Source: Auanema rhodensis
Lineage: Eukaryota > Nematoda > Chromadorea > Rhabditida > Rhabditidae
Assembly (NCBI GenBank): GCA_964057225.1
Contig: OZ059896.1
Span: forward strand, 17,852,501 to 17,916,500
Direction of reading: 5' to 3'
Length of the DNA: 64,000 nt
Of this stretch, positions 12,730 through 26,300 are shown in pieces. How positions within the stretch are numbered: the first letter of the stretch is position 1; each line of letters begins with the position of its first letter. A program made the position numbers and the translations under genes. The notes under the pieces are model-generated. The model made no database searches, had not been told where the DNA came from, and saw nothing but the letters and a program-made list of their open reading frames with translations.

Positions 12730-14410
12730 ATTATGGGTATAATGGTTGAAGTTTTTCGATATTTCAAATATTGAATAAGACCAGAAAATAAGAAATATTT
12801 AACTTCTCCTCTATTATTTTCTTATCTTTGCACTTAATTACTATTCATTTTATCTTTTCTTTCTTCTTCCTCATCTTAACCTCATCGGCAATATCTATCT
12901 CATAGTTTTCATATGAATTAGACTCTTTCGCCGCAGAAATGTGCAAATCAGAGCATCAGATGGTTGATCCTTCAATCAGAAGTGTCCTCTGTCGGTCCAC
13001 TTGGTCATCCATTAATTCCTTTGTTCTTGCAGTTCTACAACCCTTCATCCGTTTTTGTATCGGCTGACCGTCTGTCTCTTTACCATTTCTTGTATTCATA
13101 TTTCATTTATATTATTATCATGGATACGGCTTCCACTATATTATATTATTTCGTAATAGTTTTCATTATAATATCAAAAACTCATAGACCTATTGTTTCA
13201 AATTTGGAATTTCTCTGCATTTCGTTATAACATCCGTTGATTCCTCTTGTATCACTTTGCACTATGTCTTCAAAAGAATAATGATGTAATTCATACGCCT
13301 ATTGATTCATACCAAGCATAACAGCAAAAAACAGTTGTCAACCTTCTTTGACGTTCCTCCTATTCGAAGGACCCCTTCTTATCCATCGTGATTAGCATAC
13401 ATTATCTCACACCATTGGTTACTATTTGCCGTATTTAGGCGGCCAGTCGACGGCCCTACAACAGTCCTCCCCCGCCGCCACCACACAATCATCATCATTT
13501 CGCAAATCTTATTTCTTTCTCATACATCATACTACCATATACAGTCTTGTATATTCTAGTTCTCAAGAAACCTCTTTACCTTTGAATCTTACCTTGCTAT
13601 TGTATTTCTGCTTAGTTCTTTTCTAATTGAGGAATGCTTACTTCAGTACTTTTCATTCAAACCTTATAGTAAAATACTGTGAACTATATCTTCATCGATT
13701 GCTTTTTCACTTTTTTTCGTTTCCAACCTCTGTATGATTCATTCATTCTCTTCCATACGTTCTAAACCATTGCTCATTCCATCTTCCTTCAGTTTTCGGG
13801 TCAATTTCAAGTCACCTTTGCTCTTTTTCCTCAAAACTGCTATTGTTTCGTCAAAAATACGAATACAGCTAATCTTTGCTTCTCGGCTACTTAGCGTTAC
13901 GCCCGATTTCACCTCAACTGTCCTTTGAAGGTTCATTTTTCCGATAGCGTGAAAAATTTTTTTTTGCTCAATTAGCCTTGTTTTTTAGTAGTTTGACTGT
14001 CTGTGTCTTTCATCTTGTGTTCCTTGCTAAACGCTTTTCAAATTTCTATCAGTATTCAGTGTGATTTTCGCTCCATCCCCATACCCTTTCAGTGTTCCTC
14101 CTCCTCCACATAAGTTCTTTACCTTTCTCACTTAATCTGCTATTTCTTATAATTATAATTTTTATTATAATATAGTTATATTGAATTGATTTGTTTTTAA
14201 TAAATGGTATTTCTCTATCTCTCAATCCTTTTTTCTCTTTGTTTTACCTTTGAATTTCAATAGATTTTCTTATTTATTTTTAATATTATAGTTGTTAAGC
14301 TCATCTCAAAACATTTAACTCCTATTATGGCTCTTTGCCATCTCATCTAACTATCTATAAATTCTAATAAACCTTTTTTAGATTTCTCTCCCTCTCTATC
14401 GTACTCTTTC

Positions 14411-14470
14411 TCTCTCTACACCCCTCTTTCTCTCTCTACACCCCTCTTTCTCTCTCTACACCCCTCTTTC
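14411..14470. repeat. Perfect 20-base tandem repeat, three copies
   Basis: The unit TCTCTCTACACCCCTCTTTC is repeated three times without a mismatch and then runs into a CT array ending about 14495. It lies about 790 bases upstream of the first FRMD4 coding exon. Confidence 0.95.
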
Positions 14471-15235
14471 TCTCTCTCTCTTTCTCTCTCTCTCAATACA
14501 TCCTATCACATTTCAACTCGAAAAATTCTTTTTTTAACTTATTTCTTTATATTAGTCTAGTTGTTTGAATTATGAATTATAGACACGCAGTGTATTGTTC
14601 GTCTTCGATTTTTCTTCTAAACGTGATTGATTACATTTCCAATTTAATTTTTGTCTTCACATTTTTAACTTATTAGATTAACCATTTTTTTTTCTTATTT
14701 CAATCTTGTTTTACTTCATTTTTTAAATTTTTACATTTTTTTATATAAAAATACATTTGATTCACATTTAACAAAATAATTTATTTGTTTTAAATTGAAG
14801 CTTTAAAATGAACTTTTATTTTTATAAATACTCTTCTAATTCTTACATCGTAGACATTGTTATCCCAACAATTTGTTTTTGTTTTATATTTCCCCATATA
14901 AGATTTTATTTATATTATATTTTACTTTATAGTTCATTCCAATATATAGTTTCTTGTCGTTTTTTTGTAAAATTTCTTCTTCTTCTGGAAAACTTGGAAT
15001 TTTTAAATTGTTATCTTGCAACTTGTACATGTGTTTTTGACTAAAAATAGAAAATATTGAAAGAATAGTTTACATTATTATTTTCTTGTATCACAAATCT
15101 TTGCATACACATACATACATTTTGACTGAAAAATAAGTTTTGAAAATTCTGTCTGTCTTCTGTTTTATATTTTCATAACTTCTTACATTCTTTCTTTGTT
15201 TTATTTTATTCAAAACTTTTATTTTTTTTTATTTT

Positions 15236-15237
15236 AG
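15236..15237 (+). promoter_or_regulatory. Unpaired 3' splice site before FRMD4 start
   Basis: ATTTTTTTTTATTTTAG ends at 15237 and is followed after 21 bases by the ATG at 15259. An in-frame TAA lies between acceptor and ATG (15241-15243), so the coding region must begin at this ATG. This fits a trans-splice acceptor or the end of a 5' UTR intron. Confidence 0.6.
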
Positions 15238-15258
15238 AAGTAAAAAAGTTTTTTACGG

Positions 15259-18200
15259 ATGTTAGATCATCCGTATAAAGCTTCTATCCTTCTTCTAGAT
15301 GGTCAGACGATTGAGCTTCTTTTCTCAGCTAATTCAACTATCTATGATATTCTACCGTCGATTCCAACGTCAACTAAAACTGATGACGCTCGTCTGATCC
15401 ATTATGCTGTTCACGATGATTTGTATGTCAACAGTTGAATTAATCATAACTATGATGAAAAGCTGTCAATTACTTTTTTTCAGTTTCTTATCTGATATAA
15501 GTATTTCAAATATTTCAGTGATCACATTCACTGGCTGTCAGATGAAAAGCGTCTCATTGATTATGTTGACATATCTACTAAAACAATCTTTATCAAACAG
15601 CATATAAGGTAAATAAACATTTGATTTAATAAATTGTTATAATTAAGTTATAAGCAAGTTTAATTACTAAATGAAACCTTAACAGAACCTTATTTACTTT
15701 CAGATATTTTGTTGATTCAATACTTTACTTACAAGATCCAATAGTTGTTGAGCTTTATTTTCTAGAAGTCTTACAACAACTTAATAAGGTATCTAATTCG
15801 ATTCGTATTCAAACTATTTATATTTTATCGTTTTTTTTCCTTTTCAAACAATTTATAATGAAAAAAATCTTAAAGATAGAATTTATATATTTAGAACGTC
15901 CTTGATTTGTCTATTGGTGATTTTGTTCAAATATCAGCATTACTGTTACAGATATATTCTGGAGATTTTAATAGGTAATATTATTTCTTTTTCTTTTTGT
16001 AATTATAATTAAAATAATTCAACGATTGAACTATTCAAAACATTAAAGTTTGGTTTGTTTTCGATATTAAGATCTGAAATCAGCGTATAATTTATGAATT
16101 TCACAAAATGAATATTCTTCAAGAATTTTAAATTATTTTGTTATAATTAGTTTATTTATTTATAGAGAACAACATTTATTTGAACAAATGGAATCTGTAG
16201 TTCCTTGTTTGGATTCAATTTTAATACAATATCATTTATCTCGTGATGATTATATTAATCAATTAACAAATGAATATAGTCATTTAAATGGAGAAAAACG
16301 TGGATCTGCTATGATACGGTGAATATTTTATATTAAGATTATCTTATTTTAAATGTATTTCTAAATTTATAACCAAAATATATTATATTTTATATAATAT
16401 TTGGATATTTTAATAATTACAGATTGATGAAATTGGTAGAGAAATGCGTTCGTTATGGATGTCGCTTCTATCATGTACGTGAAGATTCAGAATCTGCTGA
16501 ACAATGCGTGCTAGCCATCAATACAAACGGAATTCTAGTCTACAGCTCTATCTATTCCTATGAACCAAAGAATGTGAGTCAGATATGATGAAACGAAAAC
16601 GGAAATATTTTTATTTCAATGTTACATCTTTATAACTTTTTTTTTTTTTCTTCGATTCAGCCTCAAATGTTTCAGTTTTTCCATTGGAAATTCATGGATA
16701 ATATCTATTATAGAAATGATAGATTTTGGATTGAAGTACGAGAAGCTCGTCGGTTTGTTCATAATTTCTTTAATTATCCTTAAACTTATATATATCTTAT
16801 AGATCAGCAAGTGTATTAGGCGGAGATACGAAATCTTTCTTTGACTCACAAATTCAAACTACAGACGATGTTGAACTACTTAAAGCTGTAAATGATCCTA
16901 CCACACAGTTAGTTTCTTTTTTTCTCAAAATTATTTCCAAATACTGGTCTTCAAAGTGTTAATAATCTTGAGTCTTCATTTTTCTTTTGTATGTTTTATC
17001 ATACCTAGAAGTACTTCATATCGTTTTATACAAGTGTTTCTGTGATATTCCTATTTTGCATTTTGTTAGTCGGCTTGTGTATTCTATATGGTCTTAAACG
17101 TATGTGGGCCATAAATCAGTCTGTTGACAAATCCCATAAACGCTCATCGTTAGGCTGGAAATGATCATAAAAGGCAACATAACTGAAGACAGCAAGATAG
17201 ATCGAAGGGTGAATGAGCTTGAGAAGGCGCAAATTACAGAAGCGCGTGAGAAAGAACAACGAAGAAAAAATGATTGAAATAGCCTTGTTTTGTGATAATG
17301 GATTGCTATCGGATATTTTTTCCATATTAGAGCTAGTTTATGGAGAAACAAAACAAAAATGGTTTGATAACTTCGATTTGAGATCACACTAGAGGTTGAA
17401 AGAGAAAGCAGATACAGTGATCTGGAAATTCAAAAATATTATTGCAACTTCATGAATTTCTTTCATTTCTGAATATTTTGTATAAACAAGAATTATCGTA
17501 TAACGAGAAATATCAATTTCAAGTACGGGATCATTCATTCTTGTTGATTTCATTTCCTGCTTCTCTATTCAATTATGATTTTTAGTAATTTCCTGAATAC
17601 ATTGTGGAAGTGAAACATACATGTATTTTTTTATTTTCTACCTCAATCTATTTTCTTATATTCATGCTTGTTGTTTTCTTGTACTTCCTCATATCAATTA
17701 GCCGATTCAGTTGTTTTTTCGATTTTGAATATATTCTGTGGAAAAATTTGTTGCAAAAGATTTTTTGTGTTGTTTTTTTGCGTTGCTATTTCCAAGTAAT
17801 CAGTCTCAGGTGGTTTGATTTGGGTGGTTTGTGGAGAGAAAGATATTTTGAGAAGAGAAAGGACATTCCTTGGAATACGAGAGACATGAAACGGCCACAT
17901 GTCGTTGGTTTCATATTATATCTCACTGTATCTCCCATATTCCCTTTGACCATTAATATTCTTTGTTATTCTCCGACAAGCCGACAATCTACAGCTTCAA
18001 GAGGCTTGATTTGAAATGTAGAAAGGCAAATATGACTTAGTACTTGCTGAATAATTAATTTAAACTTCCACATCATATGGCATACCGAAAAGGAAATATT
18101 ATACTGGGTATTTAAATATAAATATCTTATTCAAAAATCAGTATAATCTTTTAAACATTACCATAATAATTAAAATCGTATCCCATATGAAGTGGCTTCT

Positions 18201-21200
18201 TACATTTTTTTTGTCAATTTGATCTGTCTTTGAAAACATGTTGTTTCTAATTGTTTTGCAATAAAATGAAGAAGAAAGTATTAAATGAAATGAAATTGGA
18301 TTAGTAATCTAAGTATGTTTCAAATTGTTCGTAACATCTTCATAATCTCAATTCTTTTCTTTATAATTAGAGCGAAAAAGAAAAATAATGAACTCGTAGC
18401 ATGTGCCACGTGCCCGATCGTCAGCCATATTTCAAATTTTAATGTATTCGACGCTTGTCATCATTAGTCTTCTAACATTCTAGCAGACTATTCTAGACAG
18501 TATGTTGTTGAAGCATTCATTTTCTTATTTTCATTTTCAAGATTATAATTCGTTTTCCTGTTGTGTCATTTTCTAATTATTTGGATAAGAAGAAAATTTG
18601 TAATTGAAATAGATAATATGAAAAAGAGAGAGAGAGAGAGTAACAGGAGAGATAGATAAATGCAAATGAGATTTTATGCTGATGGAATAATGATTGGATG
18701 ACAATACACACATCTATCGAGATACAGTTCGTGTGCTTATTGCTTTGAGAAATCTTGAAAAACGTTTGATTCTCGTCAGCTTTATTACAACTTTTTCAAT
18801 CTCCCGAATGCTTGAACGTTGTGTAATCAGTACTATGTTATTAACATCTTCATTCTCATTGTTCTTCATGTGTCCTCTTGCGGATATACTGCTTATGTGT
18901 GTTTCTGTTCATATTTGCAATTTCTTTTTCTTCTGATCTTGATGATTGTGGGAAAACTGAAACTATTAGACAGTCAACAGACGGATATGGAGACTGTCGG
19001 ACTTTCTATCATCAATCGCCTAGACACAAGTAAAACCATCATGTTTCTAATGTGTTTGTAGTGAGTCTATGGCTAGTTTGAATTGACACTAAAATCTGCA
19101 GGCGATTTTGAAATAATTCTAAAAGGGGATTGTACAGATGTAAAGAGGTATGAAGCATTCTTTCCAGAATAATAAGAAGAAGATACAAAGGTAAAGAGAA
19201 AGAGAAGGGGGGGAGGGAGGGATGAAACAGTGCCGGACGGAAAGATGAAGAAACGGCAATTGATAGAGAGAGAAAGAGGGAAAGAGAGAGAATAAGAGAA
19301 AGGTTTAATGGTTTAATGATTGTTAGTGGGTATAACTATGAATTCTGAAATGAAAACTGTCATCAGAATAGCTGTCATCGTACATCCTTTATGTATTATG
19401 TGCATTGTAATCTATTCATCAATTGGAAATGGTAATGCTTACCACATCTTGAGATCTCCAACAACAGTTTCATCTCTCGTATATTCTCCTCCCACTTACT
19501 GTCACATTCATTCTCGCTTTATCGTTACGGTATATCCTTTGCAAGACAGTTTTCTTTGAATTTTCAAATCTGAATAAGTGAATTAAGCGTGATTTCTTAT
19601 ATTTCTTATATTAATATATGTAACGTATATTATATTTTTTCTGTTCGAGTTTGTCTCTTGTTTAACATTTTTCCTTTTTTTTCCACTCAAATGATTATTT
19701 TTTTCACATTTTCATGATTGCCTCTTTGTTTTCATATATATCTATTTTTCATAATTCATATAAAATAGGAATATTATCCAAAGCTATGCTTTTGGTTCTT
19801 CTAAAAGTTTTTGTTTTTGAAACATTGGATGCATTTTTGAGTTTTTTTTCCGTTCATCGTAGCGTTGCTGATCTATGGCAACAACTCGAACTCTGACAGA
19901 ATGAAAAAGCCTTCATCCTATTCTTTGCAGTTCATTCTATTCTCTTCATACCTCCCAGACTTTTCTTTATTTCATAAAAGTTCAGTTTTATCAAAAGAAT
20001 GAAGAGATGAACTCAGCCAAAAGTCTTCAGTCACATCCGGCTGTTCCAGATGTTTTGATCGTAATGAAAGAAACATTAACCATCTACATTTACAAAATTT
20101 TCAATAATATACAAGTTATATATTTCAATTTGCGTATATCGTACTGGTTTCTCAATCATATCATGCTTACATCACCCGTATTTACATCAATTTCTTGAAC
20201 GTTTTCTCTAATTCTCTTCATTTTTTCCAAATATTAGTTATAATATGTCAATATATATAATATATAATTAAATTTTCTTTTTCAGGTTTTCAATTCCACG
20301 ACGATCTCTAACTACTCCTTGTGTTAACGTACACTCATTTCGATGCGATTCGTCTATGCTCTGTAAGACAATTTGGCAAACAGCTATAGCACAACATCGA
20401 TTCTACTTAGAGCAATCAACTAATGTGAGTTTACTTTTACTTTTAACTATTCAACTCCAAAAAGAATTTTATTGATGGACTCTCAATCGATATTATAAAT
20501 AATAAAATATATAGTATACAATACTATATTACTATATATCTAGTGCCAGATAATGATATTTGTTTTTTTTTTCATTTACCTTTATCTCTAGCTTTTTTAA
20601 TCCTTATGACCTTGCGTGATTAACTACTACGGCTTCTGCTTATATACTGCTGCTTTCTCTTATTTTGCCATAATCTTTGCGGTTACTCTCTTCATATCGC
20701 TTAATCTCTCTCTAGCCCCCTCTCGTTTTTCAGCGTTTTTTTGATTTTTTTCTATGGCTTCAATATAAAATATATTCAGAAATTGTAGCTCTTATTATAT
20801 GTTTCCCTATAATTTACATCTAGATGACCTAATATGCTAGTCACAGATGTAAATTAACTAGAATATCACGTTATTACCTTTTTTCCTTTTTCTCTGTCAC
20901 TCTCTTCCATTTGTATTTTCTCTTTGTCATAAAAAATGCAAACGAATCAGTACTAAACCCCAAATTTCAACCTGGGCGACATTATCCAATGCTAAGGCTT
21001 CATCTCGCTAAACCTTCTTTCTCTGGCCAGAAGCAACGTTAGAACAGCTTAGGTTTCTGAAACGTGCTGTTCATAGGTCTTGTGTTGTCCTCTCCTTCTT
21101 CCGTATTTCTTTTCTCGCTCATTGTCGCCATTTTCGTCTCAGATGACCGTCCAGCAATCTTCAAGGCTGTTTCCCATTATTTTTTCCTTGAAAAGCTTAC

Positions 21201-23286
21201 AAACTCATCATCCATGCTTTTCCTCCTTCTAATCTATTCGTCCATTTTTTTGCTATAATTCATACGAATTCAACATGATAAATCTCTTTTTCGTTTTAAA
21301 TACCGATAGATTATTCTCAGTTGTTGTCGTTCAAATAGTTGATTCCATCATTTCACCAACTTCAGCATAATTTAATAATATAATATATTGTGTAATTTAC
21401 ACAGCACAGTACAAATTTTCAATATATTTGACTTATAGCTGGTTCTCTCATAATTACCTTGATATCATTTGATTTAAAAAAAAAACAATTTATTACTCGT
21501 CGCTTGGTAATTATTTAATTTTCTTCTTTCTGCTTTTCTGCAGTTCGTCTCTTTCTCATCTGCTATTGCTCATCTACCTCTATCTTTCTTTCTCTTTCCC
21601 TCTTTTTTTACCTCTCTATCTCTATTTTCTTGAAGAATTAAAAACAAAATGAGAGCTGGTGCCTGTTTTTCGTTTTTCACTTTTCTGATTCTTGATACTT
21701 CGCTAAGCACAATTTCACACCTCGACTTTCATTTATAATATATAATATATATATATATATTTATGTTTTACTATTAATTATATAATTTTTTATATAATTT
21801 TTCAAACAATTTGTTTGTAAAATTACACAAATTACAAGAAAATCAGCTGCTATTCTGCAGCAAAAAAAAACATCAGAAGACTCAAACGCATTCACGTTCG
21901 TCTGTATCAACATATGATTGAAATCAGTGAATTTCCAGACATCGAAGTTCTGTATTATCCAACAAAACGTGAAATACGAATTGTTTCATCATGATGTATG
22001 TATATTGACTTACTAAAATATTTTAACTTTACTCTATATACGATTGCCCTTTGAAACAGGTTCCTTAGAGAATGAAAGAGATGAATAACGGACTGATGGA
22101 GAGTAGCATAAACGTTCTATTTGAATTCTTTAAAGTCAAATAGGTATTAGGTCTCCAAATCGATTCATAGTTATCACATTTTTGACCAAAAAATTGATTT
22201 TAGTTTTCATTTCTCATTCACAACTGCTATCTCCTTCAACTTTTCCTCATACATTTTTTTGTCTTGAATTTCGGAATAACTGAGGCTATAACACATCACC
22301 AGCTATCAATGTTCATGATGACACTTCTTCTATTCTCTATATCTATTTTCATCTTTTAAAAATAAAATATTCTCTTCTAATATTACGGAAATTTGAAGTT
22401 AAATCATGATCTAGTTATCGAAACTGAACCATAGCTCAATCGTCTATATATGGGGTGGTGAAGATAACTAAGTCGTAACGAAGATGTTGTGCAGATTGAC
22501 GTGTGCCAATCAAAATCGGATGGATGGCTTTTTCTCTTGGTCAGTCAGACTTTTGGTTCAAATCTGTCTTCACTTTCATGTTTCTCTCATTCATTCATTC
22601 ATTCATCTACGCATTTCAGCTGTTTTTTCATTGTTGTTCAGCGCATCTTTTTGATTTCATTCAACTTGTCAATTGCATCATTGACGTCAATATGTATTCA
22701 CGTTAACAAGCTTAATCTTTGATTTTGCCATATTCAATAGATCTTACTCGATGAGCGGTAATGCTCACGCAAACAACTATGATTCGGAATGACAAGTCAA
22801 TCACATTGGTCTAATTAGCCTCTGGCTATCTTGTCCATTTTCCTTCCTCCTCATCTCAGACACTGTTCGTCTTTCTTCAACCTATTTCCTTCGGCCCGTT
22901 TTGCCCTTTTGCCTTATCAGATCTATTAATCGTCCACGCACTTCTATAGTCTTTGCCTTTTGCTTCCTCGTTTGCCATCATCATCATCGTTAAGATACAC
23001 GTTTATTGGTAAATTTTATAGATTTCAAAACTTTCTTTCTCTCTTTTACTTTTATATTTTCCGTTCACTATATTCATTTTATGAAACATTTTGAACATTT
23101 TCTCGTCTTTTCTAGATTATCCGTAATACATAGACTATTAGAAATTTTAAATTTTTTTTGTTCTTTGTCCATGTTATGATATCTCTTTTTGGTTTTTTTT
23201 ATTATAACATTTAGTTTAGGCATGAAGTATCATTAAGTTGTTTCAAATGAAATTGTGTTCAAACCTCACCTCCACCCCCCCCCCCT

Positions 23287-23320
<34 letters not shown>

Positions 23321-26300
23321 GTTATTACTCTCTCTTGATACTCTTTTTAGCTTAAAAATTTACATTCTCTATAACCATAACAAGACTTTCTCGTTGAAAT
23401 TAATGAATCGTGACGACGACTATGTTATAGTCACATCTGCAGCAGTTTCACCTCATTCATTCTCTCACTTCATCTAACTATTCTCTTCTTCTTTTATAAA
23501 ATTTGTTTTTTTCCCTCTTCAACTTTAAGAAAATTGGCTATTAGCTATTACATAACATCACTTTCATCAGTAGTCTTCGCAGCATTGCTTACTAAACAAG
23601 GGTGAAAAAACGGAATATTTTATTCTATTTCATCTATCTTATGTTCAGCTTTGTCGGCATTGAATCTAAAATTTCTTAAATCCACCCTCGATCATTTCTC
23701 AAAACCTCTCGTCGGCCGCTTTCTCCCTCGATCTCATATGAGCATTATGTGCTCATAATTCCAACGTCGTCGTCGTCGTCGTCGTCGGATCGGCTTTCTT
23801 CATCATCATTGGCCTCATGACTTGATGACTGCGATGAACCATTAACTTCTCTCATTCACAGACTATTATTGATATGTTTGTGTCAGATTTTCTATAAGGG
23901 AACACGTCTATAAAAGATCGAAAAAGTCCTTTGATCTTTACCTCTCAATAGTCGCTGTCATCGTATTCATAGCTTAAGTCATTTCGCCATACCTTATTTA
24001 TCGTTTCAGCCATACCCTTACGCAACTTTGTTTTCCTATTTAATGCTCTTTCTCATCAGAACATGAGCACTATTGACAATACCGTTGAATGATTTTTGAA
24101 TTCGTACTATTGAGTACAAGTACAACATGCTATATATGATTGTCGTTCAACTTGTAAAAGCAGACGAACGATGATCGAGAAATTCAGACCATTTCCTAGT
24201 TTTCTTTGTATTAATGAAGAAAAAACCTTGAAAGTACAATTTACTAACTATAAATGATAAATATAATATAATTAGTTGATTATTCACATAATTATCAAAG
24301 GCTTATATGTTTATCTATTCATCATTTAATGTCATATAATTACTATCGAAGTTCATTGGAGTTGTAATCTATTATCAACAGTGAAAGTAAAGGCTACTGC
24401 CTGTACTATTGAATTTACAACCTCAGCCTGGAAGTAGTCACATCACAGTAACTTGTCAATTTATGAATAGCAATCGGTAGAATTCACAATCCTACTGGCA
24501 TCATATGTTTTTAAATTTTCATGCTTTTGTTGAGTATCAGACAAATTTTGCACTTTTGATCTTTTGATTTATTCTTCTGTTGAAACATACACATACCCTC
24601 AATTATGAGATTTTTTTCTTCTTTAATAATATAAAGTATCTCATTTACTTATTAAGCATTGAATCTAATTAGATTAACATATTGACTGTCTGGTTAGTTA
24701 GTGAACTCATTTACCGTACTCATGACGTCAGCCCCCCCCCCTCCACTTCATCATCATGCTGGGATATGGATTAAACATGATGGAACTGACTTGAGTTAGG
24801 ATATTCATACCACATATGCTTAACTATATCTGCATAGTTAGTATATCTTTGCACTAGTTTCTTGACCTCTTACATCATACAGCATAAGCTAGATCCATAA
24901 GCATTAGTTCTAATTTGCATAAACAAGTGGACGATTGCGACAGTCGTTCTGAGGACAACACAGTGATGCGGATAAGCAGTAGTCTCACTATCCCGTTCCT
25001 TCCACTTTCACAGACCACTTGAATGAGCTGAAGATGAAAGTTGAATCTTATTCTCTAATCTGACTCCTCCTTTTGCTCCACCTACGTTCCAACTGAATCT
25101 AAATACCTATTTTGAACATGTATTTAATATCTTTCTGATGTTGTCTATGATAAACTAGCGCCACTATCTCTGTTGCTACTACTACTACTACTGCCACAAC
25201 GTCACCTGACTGCTAGTAGCAATAGCTAGACGCCTTAGTATTGCTGAGTAACGAAACCTTCTTTTTCCACCCTCTCTACTCTTCTAAGCTATGCCTTGGG
25301 GACAAGCTATTGCTTCTGTTGTCGTTAGAAAAAACTCAGAATTGAGTCGATTCAGCATTATATAGTTAACTACCGGCTATCTTGATAGATAACAATCCGA
25401 TGGCTTTGTTGATTATTTTGAATTTTCGGTTGAAATATTTTTTTTGGAAATCATATTGAAAAGTAGAAATGGTTAATACTTTATTGAAAATTTTTCCCTC
25501 TGAGACCTATATTTTGGTGAAATTGAGATTAGTTTACTTATTTACTTATAAGAAAAATAAGAATAAATAAATAAACAAGTAATATAGAAAATAAATTCTA
25601 ATTTGAATGACTATGATGCTTGTGGGCTGTTGTCAAGTCTAGTTGTAGTTGTAGTACCATGTCGCACTAGTTCATCCTCATACACAATGGCAAACAGTCT
25701 CATTGTTTCTCATCATCCTATTTGATATTTGAAATCTTATTGCTATTGTTGCTTTTGGCACTTCAAATGAATTTGGGTATCGGATAGGTGGCACGAATTG
25801 CTTTTCATTCTACCCGACGTCGACAGATTCATCAGATGAATAGAATGTATGAGATGATCTAGAGAGACCTCTTCTCATTTTGATTACTTTTGCTTCTTTT
25901 ATATGAAACAATGTTTTTTTTGTCTTTTACCCTCTCTCTCTTTCTCTCTCTCTTTTTCTCTTTTTTCTTAATTTTCTTTAGCCACCTCTTATTTTTTTAT
26001 CCTTTTGGTCAAACCTCTTCAGTGATCTTTTCATCGAGCTTTGAATGTGCAGAGGGGATAGCTAGCAATAACCAACCTGAAAAATCTATTCAGCTGTCTC
26101 ATCCCCCATGTCATTCTTCTTATTTACTTGTCTGTCTTTCGTTTTTTTTTGTTGAAAAAAAAATTTCTTTTTGGCTTATTTTCTTCTCATGTTAAGATGA
26201 TTACTTATCCTAATCTGTTTTCATATGATATTTACGTGGAACATTCTACGTTTTGACTTCTTATTTCAGTTATTTGGCTGCAGATCTAGTCGGTTGTCTC

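Larger units (their letters stand above)
5208..15236. other. Ten-kilobase gene-poor region between globin and FRMD4
   Basis: No open frame here has protein-like composition or consistent splice joins. From 5.2 to 8.6 kb the sequence is very AT-rich with short TA-rich palindromes. From about 8.6 to 15.2 kb the plus strand becomes strongly pyrimidine-rich. GA/CT arrays occur at 6778-6850, 6976-7015, 10602-10656 and 12614-12729, and a GAT repeat at 11105-11126. An octamer ATGCAAAT followed by TAATTGA is at 11937-11950. Because globin and FRMD4 diverge here, the region should hold both promoters and, if trans-splicing is used, the FRMD4 outron. Unseen 5' exons cannot be excluded. Confidence 0.6.

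Noticed and set aside
17604-18014. 136-codon plus-strand frame in FRMD4 intron 8
   Set aside because: Phe/Leu/Ile-rich composition of T-rich DNA, no splice consistency, lies inside a well-supported intron.
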